Below are positions 29,205 to 38,833 of a stretch of 64,000 nt of DNA, in pieces (the stretch's first letter is position 1; each line of letters begins with the position of its first letter). The stretch covers positions 1,488,001-1,552,000 of the forward strand of contig NZ_CP014944.1 of NCBI RefSeq assembly GCF_001767295.1, given 5' to 3'. The stretch is from Colwellia sp. PAMC 20917 (GTDB lineage: Bacteria; Pseudomonadota; Gammaproteobacteria; Enterobacterales; Alteromonadaceae). A model generated the notes under the pieces. It made no database searches and had not been told where the DNA came from. It saw only the letters and a list, made by a program, of their open reading frames with translations. Both the position numbers and the translations under genes were made by a program.

Positions 29205-30779
29205 TTATGGAAATACAGCTGTATTGGCACTCATCGGTGCTGTTCGCCAATTTATTGGATTATTAATTTGATTTTTCGCACTCATTTTATCTGCTAGCGT
29301 AACGAGTTTTTCAGCATTTGCAACTTTAATATCTTCCGGAACTCTTTGTCCATCCGTTAAGTAGCCTATCGCTAAACCGTTTTGAATCGAAGTGGAAATT
29401 ATTTCTCCTATGCTAAGGCTTTCATCAAGTTTAGTATAAATACAGCCAGCTAAAGGTACTTTTTTAAAGCGATCAACATTTTCTTGCATAACTCGTTGTT
29501 GAGTATTAGCAGCTAACACTAAATAGTTGCGAATTCTGACCCTTGCATTAGAAACTAAAGTAGTTAGGTGTTTAGCTAAACGCATATCACGTTGCCCCAT
29601 ACCTGCAGTATCAATAAGTATCAGTTTCTTTTTGGAGAACTGTTGCAACAATGTATCTAAGGTTTTTGCATCACCAGCAAGCTTTACATCACAACCAATA
29701 ATTCGGCCGTAAGTGGCTAATTGTTCAAATCCAGCAATACGGTAGTTATCTGTTGAGATCATCACCACTTGGTCTGCGCCATGAATCTGAGCAAACCGCG
29801 CCGCGAGTTTAGCGACGGTAGTTGTTTTACCTACGCCGGTAGGTCCCACTAATGAAACCACACCACCACGATGAATAATGTCATTATTAGTGGTGTTAAT
29901 TTGTTGGCTGATAAATTTCTTCGCTAATAACCAAGTATCTTGGTCATTTTTTTGTGCTGGAATATAGCCTGCAATTTGATCTGAAACTTGTTCGCTCATA
30001 CCCAAAGACATTAGTCGATTAACCAACATCGCACGAGCGGGATCTTTTTGCGCCATATCCTGCCACATTAACCCCGAAATTTGATGTTCTAATAATTCAC
30101 GAATAGAAGACATTTCGTGTTTCATCTTCTCTAAGTCGGCGTTATTTACATTTTGTTGCGGTAACCCATCGGTTGCTAAAGACTGTGCTTGGTTCATCAC
30201 CGGCTGTTGATATGAGTCGCTTGATTGTTCATCACCTTGTTCTTGGCTATTTTGTTCTAAACGGTCGGTGAAGCTTTTAAATTGCTGCTCAATATTACTT
30301 GACGGTGTTGGTGTTGAAACTGGCGCTGAGTTATTAGGATTAGTTAGCTTAGCGGCTGCCTGGACAATTTTATCATGCTGAACTTGATTAATACCTTGAC
30401 CAATATTTGCTGGTGCTTGCTGAACTTGACGGCTTAATAAAGCCGCTAAACTGTCTGAAGGTAAGCGAGTATCTTCTGCTGCCGAGTTGTGCGAAACACT
30501 AGGACTGGTCAAAGGATTATTTTGTCTAATATTGACCACATCATTGTCAATCGAACGGTCAAAACTGCTTGTTGCTTGCGCTGTTGAGTTGTTTTCAGGA
30601 GAATTTTGCATTACGGGTTGTGCTGCCTTAATTTCTACGTTGTTGTCAACCGCAGCCATTAGTTCAACGCCTTCAGGTACGCGTTTATTTGACATAATCA
30701 CAGCGTCAGCACCTAGCTCGTCTTTGATTTGTGTCAGCGCACTTCTCATATCTTTTGCTACAAAACGTTTAATTTTCAA
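29205..30779 (-). CDS. flhF: flagellar polar-placement GTPase FlhF
   Basis: SRP-type GTPase that sets the polar site of flagellar assembly. I start it at TTG 30779 because AAGGGG lies six bases upstream and the product then begins MKIKRFVAKDMRSALTQIK, as in Vibrio. The in-frame ATG at 30824 has no ribosome-binding site and would add 15 unusual residues. The basic N-terminal B domain is followed by a long Gln/Ser/Asn-rich linker (about residues 55-220 of this form). The NG domain has G1 LVGPTGVGKTTTVAKLAARF, then ISTDNYRIAGFEQL and LIDTAGMGQRD. Product length is 524 residues. It follows flhA. Confidence 0.94.
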   Translation of the reverse strand: MKIKRFVAKDMRSALTQIKDELGADAVIMSNKRVPEGVELMAAVDNNVEIKAAQPVMQNSPENNSTAQATSSFDRSIDNDVVNIRQNNPLTSPSVSHNSAAEDTRLPSDSLAALLSRQVQQAPANIGQGINQVQHDKIVQAAAKLTNPNNSAPVSTPTPSSNIEQQFKSFTDRLEQNSQEQGDEQSSDSYQQPVMNQAQSLATDGLPQQNVNNADLEKMKHEMSSIRELLEHQISGLMWQDMAQKDPARAMLVNRLMSLGMSEQVSDQIAGYIPAQKNDQDTWLLAKKFISQQINTTNNDIIHRGGVVSLVGPTGVGKTTTVAKLAARFAQIHGADQVVMISTDNYRIAGFEQLATYGRIIGCDVKLAGDAKTLDTLLQQFSKKKLILIDTAGMGQRDMRLAKHLTTLVSNARVRIRNYLVLAANTQQRVMQENVDRFKKVPLAGCIYTKLDESLSIGEIISTSIQNGLAIGYLTDGQRVPEDIKVANAEKLVTLADKMSAKNQINNPINWRTAPMSANTAVFP

Positions 30780-30866
30780 AACTAACCCCTTATCAACTGC
30801 AATCGCTGTTAATGACTTATTCATTTAACCGCAAATATTTTCTGCTGCTCATTACTGATATCGTAA

Positions 30867-32969
30867 TTATTGACCTATGGCGCTTACTATCTTTATCTGC
30901 TTATCATCAGGAATTTCTTGGTAAGAAATCACCCGCAAGCCTGGAATAGTATATTTAACAAATTTAGCCAGTACCGCTCTTAAAATCCCTGAGGTTAACA
31001 ATATTGGCGTATCACCCGCCATTTCTTGTTGTTGAGCACCATCAGCTAATGATTTTTGTAACCGTTCGGCTAAACCTGGTTCAATGCCAGCACCATCGTC
31101 GCCAGCCATTTGCATAGACTGGTGCAACATCTGTTCCAACTCTGGCGCCAAAGTTATGACAGGTACCTCAGTCACTGGCCCCACTAACTCTTGAACAATG
31201 AATTTACGCAAGGTAATACGCACAGCGGCGGTTAAAATTTCAGGGTCTTGGGACTTAGGACCATACTCAACTAACGTTTGAATAATACTGCGCATATCAC
31301 GAACAGCAACACCTTCATTCATTAGGTTTTGTAGTACTTTAACCAAAGTACCCAGTGATAAAACATCAGGGATGAACCCTTCAATTAATTTAGGGTAATT
31401 TTTGCCTAACATATCAAGAAGGTTTTGTACTTCTTCATGACCAAGTAACTGTGCCGCATTATTTGTTAGTATTTGACTTAAATGAGTGGCAAGGACAGTC
31501 GATGCGTCAACCACGGTATAGCCTAAAGACTGTGCATGTTCGCGTTGTGCTGGTTTTATCCATACTGCTTCTAGTCCAAAAGCAGGATCGATTGTTGCCA
31601 CGCCGTCAAGTTTGCCAAACACTTGCCCTGGATTTATCGCTAATTCATGATCGTGTCTAATTTCAGCTTCACCGATAGTCACGCCCATTAATGATATTTG
31701 ATAAACATTAGGGTCTAAATCAAGATTATCGCGAATATGTACCGCCGGCACTAGAAAGCCAAACTCTTGGGATAGTTTTTTACGAACACCTTTAATACGG
31801 TTAAGGAGTTCCCCACCTTGAGATTTATCTACTAGAGGTATTAGGCGATAACCAATTTCTAAGCCGATAATGTCAACATGGTTAACATCGTCCCAACCTA
31901 AGTCTTTTACTTCTGCTTCTTGTTGCTGGGTTTCAACCTGTTCAGCATCTGACTTATCCGCTAATTGTTTTTCTTTGGCAATTTTGTACTTTCCACTTAA
32001 AAAGGCGGTTCCAGCGATCATAAAAGCAAAGAATAAAAACGCAAAGTGTGGCATGCCCGGAATAACCCCCATGACAAACATAACGGCGGCAGCAATATAC
32101 AAAGAACGTTCTTGACCTAATTGACTGCTGACTTGCTCGCCCATGTCCTGAGAGGTATTTTGTCGCGTAACAACAATCGCCGTACCTACCGATAAAAGTA
32201 GACCTGGAATTTGTGCAACTAGGCCATCTCCAATCGTTAATAAGGTGTATATTTCAACCGCTCTGTCAAAGCTTAAATCGTGCTGTACCATACCGATAAC
32301 GAGTCCACCGATAATATTAATCAATAAAATTAATATGCCGGCAACCGCATCACCTTTAACAAACTTACTGGCACCATCCATTGAGCCATAGAAATCAGCT
32401 TCACTGGTGACTTCGATGCGTCTTTCTCTTGCTTGGTCAGCGGTAATAAAACCTGCATTCAAATCAGCATCGATTGCCATTTGCTTACCGGGCATAGCAT
32501 CGAGGGTAAAACGCGCGGTTACTTCAGCAATACGCCCAGCACCTTTAGTAACAACCACAAAGTTAATAATAATTAAGATAACAAAAACCACTAAACCAAC
32601 CGCATAGTTACCACCAATAACCACAGAGCCAAAGGCTTCAATAACTTTACCCGCAGCATCAGGCCCTTCATGGCCTTCAAGTAGCACCACTCGTGTACTC
32701 GCGACATTTAGTGCTAAGCGTAAAATAGTGGCAATTAACAGTACGGCAGGAAAAGAGCCAAATTCAAGAGGTTTTAAGGTATAAACGGTGATCAGTAATA
32801 CCACCAAAGATAAGGCAATATTAAAAGAAAAAAGTATATCGAGTAAAAATGCCGGCATAGGTAAAATAACCATACCAAGCGCCGCCATGATTAATATTGG
32901 CGTACCTAAACCAGAAAATAGGTTTATTTTACTTTTTTTGAACGCTTTAAATGAAGCAATTAACTGCAT
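30867..32969 (-). CDS. flhA: flagellar type III export gate protein FlhA
   Basis: Inner-membrane ring of the flagellar export gate, which uses the proton gradient and docks chaperone-substrate complexes. About eight transmembrane helices (residues 20-330) include the FHIPEP-type cytoplasmic loop (TRFTLDAMPGKQMAIDADLN). The large cytoplasmic domain follows from about 345 (DIIGLEIGYRLIPLVDKSQG). Length is 700 residues, as usual. It begins a transcription unit: a 127-bp gap with a sigma-54-like site separates it from flhB. Confidence 0.96.
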   Translation of the reverse strand: MQLIASFKAFKKSKINLFSGLGTPILIMAALGMVILPMPAFLLDILFSFNIALSLVVLLITVYTLKPLEFGSFPAVLLIATILRLALNVASTRVVLLEGHEGPDAAGKVIEAFGSVVIGGNYAVGLVVFVILIIINFVVVTKGAGRIAEVTARFTLDAMPGKQMAIDADLNAGFITADQARERRIEVTSEADFYGSMDGASKFVKGDAVAGILILLINIIGGLVIGMVQHDLSFDRAVEIYTLLTIGDGLVAQIPGLLLSVGTAIVVTRQNTSQDMGEQVSSQLGQERSLYIAAAVMFVMGVIPGMPHFAFLFFAFMIAGTAFLSGKYKIAKEKQLADKSDAEQVETQQQEAEVKDLGWDDVNHVDIIGLEIGYRLIPLVDKSQGGELLNRIKGVRKKLSQEFGFLVPAVHIRDNLDLDPNVYQISLMGVTIGEAEIRHDHELAINPGQVFGKLDGVATIDPAFGLEAVWIKPAQREHAQSLGYTVVDASTVLATHLSQILTNNAAQLLGHEEVQNLLDMLGKNYPKLIEGFIPDVLSLGTLVKVLQNLMNEGVAVRDMRSIIQTLVEYGPKSQDPEILTAAVRITLRKFIVQELVGPVTEVPVITLAPELEQMLHQSMQMAGDDGAGIEPGLAERLQKSLADGAQQQEMAGDTPILLTSGILRAVLAKFVKYTIPGLRVISYQEIPDDKQIKIVSAIGQ

Positions 32970-33008
32970 ATTACTCTTATGATATTTTTTTGACGCATAC
33001 CATGAAAT

Positions 33009-33024
33009 AGCAATAAGTAGACCA
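33009..33024 (-). promoter_or_regulatory. sigma-54-type promoter before flhA
   Basis: TGGTCT-N5-TTGCT on the minus strand has GG and GC ten bases apart, as sigma-54 requires. The -12 element is good and the -24 element weaker. It lies 40 bases before the flhA start, where Vibrio also has a FlrA/FlrC-type promoter. Confidence 0.55.
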
Positions 33025-33096
33025 ACGTCGATTAAAAATAATTAGAGTGATGGATAAATCGACAAAAAACATTTAACTTAATGATTATAAAAAGTA

Positions 33097-34227
33097 TTAA
33101 TATTTGAATTCATCGGGGATAGGAAGATTTTTTGCAATCGGTTTTGGCCTTTTGGCTTTACCTTTTTTATGTTCGTTAAGTTGAAAAATAAAAGCTAACA
33201 CTTGAGCAACTGCAGCGAAGAGCTCTTCTGGGATTTCTTGATTGGCGTCTGCGCTATAATATAAAGACCGTGCTAATGCCGGAGAAGCAATAATTTCAAC
33301 ATTATTTTCTTTAGCGATAGTACGAATATGCATCGCCATTTCATCAATACCTTTTGCCACTAACATTGGCGCACCACCGGCGGTGACATCATATTTCAAC
33401 GCAACCGCATAATGGGTCGGATTGGTGATAACCACATCAGAGTCTGGCACTTCTTGCATCATTTTACGCTGCGACATTTCATATTGAGTACGACGAATAC
33501 GACCTTTGATTTCAGGACTACCCTCAGAATTTTTCATTTCGTCTTTAATTTCTTGCTTTGTCATTTTTAACTGACGGTTGTGATCCCAAGTTTGATAGGG
33601 CGCATCAATCGCAGCAATAATACCTACCGATAAGGCTAATGCTAAAAACATCCACTGTAATAAAGTTACCGAGTGCTCTAAACTCAGTGGGATCAGCTCC
33701 AAACTAAGACCTAATATCTCTGGAAACAAACTACTTAACAACAGATACGCAACAATAAAAACCACAAAGAATTTCATTAACGACTTGAATAACTCGACTA
33801 AAGCTTTTATGCCAAACATACGCTTTAAACCGGCTAAAGGTGACAACTTACTAGCCTTTGGCGCCATAGCCTCAGCAGAAAAACTCATCCCTCCCAACAT
33901 AGTATTGCCAATAAAAGCGGCGACAATAATAATAGAGAATATCCACAACATTGGCGCCACTAACGAGCCTACTGAGCCCCTAAGCACATTGTATAACGCA
34001 TGAATGTCCATGACTTCTGCACGGCTCAAGCTAAATGACCGTTTCATAATTCCGGCTAAGCTTTCAGTTAACATACCGCCGACCAGCATTATCGCAACAG
34101 CACTCCCCACCAGCACAAACATAGTACCTAAATCTTTTGAACGTGCTATTTGACCTTTTTTTCTCGCATCAGCAATTTTCTTAGCCGTAGGTTCTTCTGT
34201 TTTTTCACCACTACCTGCATCAGCCAT
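33097..34227 (-). CDS. flhB: flagellar type III export switch protein FlhB
   Basis: Export gate protein that switches substrate class from rod/hook to filament after self-cleavage. Four transmembrane helices lie at about residues 32-210. The autocleavage site NPTH is at 269-272 (DVVITNPTHYAVALKY), the same number as in Salmonella. Length is 376 residues. The C-terminal tail is Pro/Lys-rich. It overlaps fliR by one base. Confidence 0.96.
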   Translation of the reverse strand: MADAGSGEKTEEPTAKKIADARKKGQIARSKDLGTMFVLVGSAVAIMLVGGMLTESLAGIMKRSFSLSRAEVMDIHALYNVLRGSVGSLVAPMLWIFSIIIVAAFIGNTMLGGMSFSAEAMAPKASKLSPLAGLKRMFGIKALVELFKSLMKFFVVFIVAYLLLSSLFPEILGLSLELIPLSLEHSVTLLQWMFLALALSVGIIAAIDAPYQTWDHNRQLKMTKQEIKDEMKNSEGSPEIKGRIRRTQYEMSQRKMMQEVPDSDVVITNPTHYAVALKYDVTAGGAPMLVAKGIDEMAMHIRTIAKENNVEIIASPALARSLYYSADANQEIPEELFAAVAQVLAFIFQLNEHKKGKAKRPKPIAKNLPIPDEFKY

Positions 34228-35009
34228 TAGTTCGCCTTACAATTTATGAGGTAACAGCTAAAATCGAGTGCCCGTTGCCATTGCAATTCATAATGCGTAA
34301 AAAAGTTACCCATCGTTAACCACATAATCAACAAACCCGCACACATAGTTACCGGAAAACCTATCGCAAAAATATTTAATTGCGGGGCTGCTCGCGTCAT
34401 AACTCCAAAAGAAAAGTTAATCAGTAACATAGCCGTTAGTGGCGCTAATGCTAACGATAACGCGGTAACAAACATCCACTCGCCCCATTCAACCACTTCT
34501 TTAAATTTATCGGCCGTAAACTTGTACTCCCCGATGGGCAAGGTTTCAAAACTGGCAACAATAAATTGTATATAGGCTAAATGTCCGTCCATTGCCCAAA
34601 ACATCAGGGTAGATAAAATCAAGAAAAACTGGCCAACTGCAGGAACATTCATGCCACTAACAGGATCAACGAGTGAAGCAAAACCTAAGCCCGTTTGCAT
34701 GGCAATAATTTGTCCCGCTAAGGTAAAAGTATTAAGGACCATAACGGTAACTAGGCCAAGCGCAACACCAATAACCATCTGTTCAAACATAAGCAGCGCT
34801 GTTTCAAAAGAAATCAGGCTGCCAACTTGTGTTGGCGGGATTGCCGGCATAACGGCGACCGTTAATGTTACGCACAGAAAAATTTTAACTTTACCTGGAA
34901 TGATTTTAGAACCAAAGCCAATCATTGCCATAATAAGCGCAGAAATGCGCGCGAAAGGTAAAATAAAGTCAGCAATATATTGCATCACAACTGACTCGGT
35001 GAATTCCAC
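34227..35009 (-). CDS. fliR: flagellar export protein FliR
   Basis: Core membrane component of the FliPQR export channel. I start it at the GTG at 35009, which shares a base with the fliQ stop (TAGTG). The product then begins MEFTESVVMQYIADFILPFA and has 260 residues, the family norm. The longer reading upstream would only translate the end of fliQ in another frame. Several transmembrane helices are present (ISALIMAMIGFGSKIIPGK, GVALGLVTVMVLNTFTLAG). It is followed directly by flhB. Confidence 0.94.
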   Translation of the reverse strand: MEFTESVVMQYIADFILPFARISALIMAMIGFGSKIIPGKVKIFLCVTLTVAVMPAIPPTQVGSLISFETALLMFEQMVIGVALGLVTVMVLNTFTLAGQIIAMQTGLGFASLVDPVSGMNVPAVGQFFLILSTLMFWAMDGHLAYIQFIVASFETLPIGEYKFTADKFKEVVEWGEWMFVTALSLALAPLTAMLLINFSFGVMTRAAPQLNIFAIGFPVTMCAGLLIMWLTMGNFFTHYELQWQRALDFSCYLINCKAN

Positions 35010-35278
35010 TAGCTCACCACACTGGGTATACTTGCAATCAGTCGGATAGTAAAATCCATGAGTTTTTGTACTAACCAATGCCCTCCAAAGATAAGGGCTA
35101 AAAGTGTCACGATTAGTCGAGGTAAAAAGCTTAATGTTTGTTCATTAATTGATGTTGCTGCTTGAAATACAGCAACGATTAAGCCAACACACAAACCCGG
35201 AATAATAATCGCAGACACCAAAACAATCACTAAAAATAGTGCATCACTGAGTATGTCGACAAAAACTTCTGGATTCAT
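35009..35278 (-). CDS. fliQ: flagellar export protein FliQ
   Basis: Two-helix membrane protein of the FliPQR channel. ATG 35278 overlaps the fliP stop (TAATG) and gives the usual 89 residues starting [20 protein letters not shown]. The second helix region reads LPRLIVTLLALIFGGHWLVQ. Tight overlaps on both sides indicate translational coupling fliP-fliQ-fliR. Confidence 0.95.
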   Translation of the reverse strand: MNPEVFVDILSDALFLVIVLVSAIIIPGLCVGLIVAVFQAATSINEQTLSFLPRLIVTLLALIFGGHWLVQKLMDFTIRLIASIPSVVS

Positions 35279-36144
35279 TAAATACTCCCCATGCCATAAC
35301 TCGTCGCGATAGTGCCTATCACTAAATTCCAACCATCAACCAGCACAAATAGCATTAGCTTAAAGGGCAAAGAAACGATCATCGGCGATAGCATCATCAT
35401 ACCCATTGCCATTAAAATACTAGCAACGACTAAATCAATTATCAAAAAAGGAATAAAGAGCATAAAGCCTATTTGAAAAGCCGTTTTTAACTCGCTAATA
35501 ATAAAAGCAGGAATAATCACGGTCATGGGTAAATCAGTGGGTTGATCAACTTCAACAATACCCGCCATATTGGCTAAGGTTTGTAGATCTTTAATTCTGG
35601 TTTGTTCAAGCATAAACGCTCTTAAAGGAATTTTTGCACTATCTATTGCTTGTACTGATGTCATTTGATCGGCTAAATAAGGTTCAATCGCTCGTTGATT
35701 TATTTCATTATAGACAGGCGTCATAATGAACATGGTCATAAAAAGCGTTAAACCTATAACCACCTGATTAGACGGTGTTTGTTGTAATCCTATCGCTTGT
35801 CTTAAAATGGCCATGATCACGACAATACGGGTAAAAGAGGTCATCATAATAATCGCCGCAGGAATAAAGCCTAATGCGGTCATAAACATTAATATTTGCA
35901 GGGTTACCGTATATTCTTGTGAACCGTCAGGGTTTGTTGTCAACTTCAATGCCGACATACCCAAATCATCAGCGGCTAATACCGTTTGACTGGCAAAAAA
36001 AGCAACAAGGAGGAAAAATAAAAAAATAAAACCTTTTACTGAAAATAAACGGGTCAGTAAATTTTCGAGTGGATTTTTTTTTGCCATAGCGTTAGCAGAA
36101 CATTGCGCCGTTTTAGCACCATCGTTTAATATCGAGTCTTTCAT
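35278..36144 (-). CDS. fliP: flagellar export protein FliP
   Basis: Forms the helical export pore with FliQ and FliR. A signal-peptide-like segment ([20 protein letters not shown]) precedes the mature part. Signature segments are [50 protein letters not shown] and the C-terminal [20 protein letters not shown]. The 288 residues include an N-terminal extension of about 35 residues before the signal sequence. A later start is possible. It overlaps fliO by 4 bases. Confidence 0.95.
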   Translation of the reverse strand: MKDSILNDGAKTAQCSANAMAKKNPLENLLTRLFSVKGFIFLFFLLVAFFASQTVLAADDLGMSALKLTTNPDGSQEYTVTLQILMFMTALGFIPAAIIMMTSFTRIVVIMAILRQAIGLQQTPSNQVVIGLTLFMTMFIMTPVYNEINQRAIEPYLADQMTSVQAIDSAKIPLRAFMLEQTRIKDLQTLANMAGIVEVDQPTDLPMTVIIPAFIISELKTAFQIGFMLFIPFLIIDLVVASILMAMGMMMLSPMIVSLPFKLMLFVLVDGWNLVIGTIATSYGMGSI

Positions 36145-36635
36145 GAGTATTTTTCACTATTGGCTTTATTCGCAGAATTACGGCTAAAGCGTGCTAATGT
36201 TTGACTAAGTTCTATCGGCACACCACTTTTAACTTCAATAGGTTCGGCTAGCGTATCAAGTATATTAATTTGTTGGCCGGTAACACCGAGTAACAATTGT
36301 TTTTTACCCACTTGCACCACCACTAATCGTTCTTTGGAGCCTAAATTTAAACTAGTCACCACTTTTAAACCATTTACTGAGGTGCCGCCTACTTGAAGCT
36401 TTTTTAATAGCCAAGCAACAATAACGATAGCAACGAGTACCGCCAATAATGAAACGATCATGCTACCGGCATCAATATTACCCATAACATGTCGTCCTAC
36501 TTCGACGGTCGCCGGTGCTGTTTGCGCTATAACGGGAGCGTCGTCTGTTTCAACGACGGTTGTTGCGACGATACTTTCTTGAGCATGGCCCAAAAAAGTA
36601 AGTAAGCTTAGCAAGCTAAAAAGTAAAAAACGCAT
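36141..36635 (-). CDS. fliO: flagellar assembly protein FliO
   Basis: Bitopic membrane protein that stabilises FliP during assembly of the export pore. A signal-like N-terminus ([20 protein letters not shown]) is followed by a transmembrane helix ([20 protein letters not shown]). A basic cytoplasmic domain typical of FliO/FliZ comes next ([20 protein letters not shown]). Length is 164 residues. It lies 5 bases after fliN and overlaps fliP. Confidence 0.92.
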   Translation of the reverse strand: MRFLLFSLLSLLTFLGHAQESIVATTVVETDDAPVIAQTAPATVEVGRHVMGNIDAGSMIVSLLAVLVAIVIVAWLLKKLQVGGTSVNGLKVVTSLNLGSKERLVVVQVGKKQLLLGVTGQQINILDTLAEPIEVKSGVPIELSQTLARFSRNSANKANSEKYS

Positions 36636-36640
36636 CAGTA

Positions 36641-37030
36641 TTACTTCAACTTTTTAATACGTTCAATTTGGCTAATAACATCGGTTAATCGAATACCAAA
36701 CTTATCGTTTACCACAACAACTTCACCATGCGCGATTAACGTACCATTGACCAATACATCGAGGGATTCACCCGCAACTCGGTCAAGCTCAACAACAGAG
36801 CCTTGGTTTAACTGTAATAAATTACGAATGCTAATATGGCTACGTCCAACTTCCATTGAAATAGTCACCGGAATATCTAAAATCGCATCCAGTTTACGTT
36901 TTTCATCACCCGTTATTGGTGCATCTTCTTCAAGCTCTTCTAACTCAACAGTTTCGGCTTTGGCTGCAGCTTCGGCTTGTTCATCCATCGCTTCATCCCA
37001 CATGCCTAAATCATCGTCTTTATCACTCAT
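36641..37030 (-). CDS. fliN: flagellar switch protein FliN
   Basis: C-ring component that with FliM and FliG controls rotation direction. An acidic N-terminal part (residues 1-45) leads to the SpoA domain (DIPVTISMEVGRSHISIRNL, LNQGSVVELDRVAGESLDVL, IAHGEVVVVNDKFGIRLTDV). Length is 129 residues. It sits between fliM and fliO as expected. Confidence 0.96.
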   Translation of the reverse strand: MSDKDDDLGMWDEAMDEQAEAAAKAETVELEELEEDAPITGDEKRKLDAILDIPVTISMEVGRSHISIRNLLQLNQGSVVELDRVAGESLDVLVNGTLIAHGEVVVVNDKFGIRLTDVISQIERIKKLK

Positions 37031-37078
37031 GCCATTGGCCTCAAATTTATTTTCTTGTTTACTGCTGCTTTAATAAAA

Positions 37079-38152
37079 TTATTCATAATCGAAATCGTCT
37101 TCTAAAAGATGTAATTCAGCGTCGCTATCTAAGCGCTTACCCCCTTTAGTTAATATCGTTAATTCGTTTTTCACTGATTCAGGTCGTTTAATTTTTTCAG
37201 ATATTTTAATCGCAACATTATCGCGACTACGGCCTAGTTTTGCTCTAAACGACGGTAAACCTTCAATTAATACCGTAATATGTTCTGGCATCTCAATAGG
37301 AATAATATCGCCCTTCTCTAAGTCCATAATCTTTTGTAAAGGTAGGTCTACAGAGATAAATTTAGTGGTTAATTCAACAGGAACGTCCATTATTTCATCG
37401 CGTAGGGCTTTCGACCATCGCATGTCGGTATCTTCTTTATCACTTTGTACACCGGCATCAAGTAGCTCGCGGATAGGTTCGAGCATTGAATAAGGCAAAG
37501 CAATGTGAAAATCACCTCCACCACCATCAAGTTCAATATGAAAAGAGCTGATCACTACCACTTCGGTAGGACTAACAATATTGGCCATCGACGGGTTAAC
37601 TTCAGAATCTAAATACTCAAAAGAGACATCCATCACGGGTGACCAAGCTTCTTTGTAATCTTCAAAAATTAACTTTAACAGCATTTGAATAATACGACGC
37701 TCTGTTGGCGTAAATTCACGACCTTCAATTTTTGCATGATAGCGACCATCGCCACCAAAAAAATTATCAACTAAAATAAAGACCAGCCGCGCTTCCATAG
37801 TAATTAATGCGGTGCCTTTTAATGGCCGAAAACGTACCATATTTAAGCTTGTAGGCACGAATAAGGTATGAACATATTCGCCAAACTTTATCATCTGAAT
37901 ACCATTAATTGATACTTCAGCAGTGCGGCGCATCATATTAAATAAACTGATACGCATATGGCGTGCAAAACGTTCGTTAACCATTTCCAGTGTTGGCATC
38001 CGGCCACGAACAATGCGATCTTGTGATGAAAAGTCATAGTCAGACGTGCTGCCAGCTTCACGGGCAAAGTCTTCAACTAGCTCCTCTTCTTCAACGTCAT
38101 CAACACCGTGTAATAGCGCATCAATTTCGTCTTGAGATAATAAATCACTCAC
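37079..38152 (-). CDS. fliM: flagellar switch protein FliM
   Basis: C-ring protein that receives CheY-P. The N-terminal CheY-binding motif is intact (MSDLLSQDEIDALL). The middle domain contains RMPTLEMVNERFARHMRISL and the C-terminal SpoA domain follows (about residue 250 onward). Length is 357 residues. It is 43 bases behind fliL. Confidence 0.96.
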   Translation of the reverse strand: MSDLLSQDEIDALLHGVDDVEEEELVEDFAREAGSTSDYDFSSQDRIVRGRMPTLEMVNERFARHMRISLFNMMRRTAEVSINGIQMIKFGEYVHTLFVPTSLNMVRFRPLKGTALITMEARLVFILVDNFFGGDGRYHAKIEGREFTPTERRIIQMLLKLIFEDYKEAWSPVMDVSFEYLDSEVNPSMANIVSPTEVVVISSFHIELDGGGGDFHIALPYSMLEPIRELLDAGVQSDKEDTDMRWSKALRDEIMDVPVELTTKFISVDLPLQKIMDLEKGDIIPIEMPEHITVLIEGLPSFRAKLGRSRDNVAIKISEKIKRPESVKNELTILTKGGKRLDSDAELHLLEDDFDYE

Positions 38153-38195
38153 TGAATAGTCTCTTTAATTAAATGCATTGTTTTATCGCATAGCC

Positions 38196-38747
38196 TTATT
38201 GCATTACAAAACCGGTAAATAATACCTTTTCAACCACATTACTACCTTCAACTTCTTTCATAACTTTATGAACTGCTACTAAAGATTTCTGTTTCAATGA
38301 GGTTTTTCCGGCACTGGTTGCTAAATCATCGGCATTTGATTGAGAAAAAGTCGCTAGTAAAGTACTTTCAATTAATGGTACATGCTTCTTTGCCGCTTCT
38401 TCATTATCAGAGCCACGTATTAATAACTGCACTCTGATTTCTACGAATCTGTCGCGGGCAGCGCCGGGAACATTAAAGCGAAAAGGTCTTGGCATAGGTA
38501 CATAAAGCGCAGTGCCTGTACTGGCAGTAACACTTTCAGCGACTTCGCCTTCAGTCGCACTATCAACGTCAAGCTCAGCATCAAGTTGCTCTTGAGAAAC
38601 AGCATCATCTCCAGCCAGAAAAAAATAAGCCGCTCCACCGCCAACAGCCAATATTACAACAGCAGCAATGATAATAATCATCTTTTTGCTTTTGCCTTTA
38701 CCGTCTAATTCTAATTCTTTACCTTCGCCTTTATCATCAGCCATCAT
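38196..38747 (-). CDS. fliL: flagellar basal-body protein FliL
   Basis: Inner-membrane protein that surrounds the stator and raises torque. A charged N-terminus is followed by one transmembrane helix (MIIIIAAVVILAVGGGAAYF). The periplasmic domain contains RFRFNVPGAARDRFVEIRVQ-type strands and ends LFTGFVMQ, the usual FliL terminus. ATG 38747 or 38744 are equally possible (AAAGG just upstream). A TTG one codon earlier is less likely. Length is about 183 residues. Confidence 0.92.
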   Translation of the reverse strand: MMADDKGEGKELELDGKGKSKKMIIIIAAVVILAVGGGAAYFFLAGDDAVSQEQLDAELDVDSATEGEVAESVTASTGTALYVPMPRPFRFNVPGAARDRFVEIRVQLLIRGSDNEEAAKKHVPLIESTLLATFSQSNADDLATSAGKTSLKQKSLVAVHKVMKEVEGSNVVEKVLFTGFVMQ

Positions 38748-38833
38748 CAAGCCTTTATTATCTATTTAAATGTTAAAATTACTTTCAGTCAACTATATCG
38801 TTGAATGGTCAGCGAGCCAATGAGTTTTGTCAT

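Noticed and set aside
30780-30824. ATG 30824 as the flhF start
   Set aside because: No ribosome-binding site, and it adds 15 residues absent from the family. TTG 30779 has AAGGGG six bases upstream.
35010-35078. Longer fliR starting at 35078
   Set aside because: The extra residues are the end of fliQ read in another frame. GTG 35009 gives the normal 260-residue FliR.
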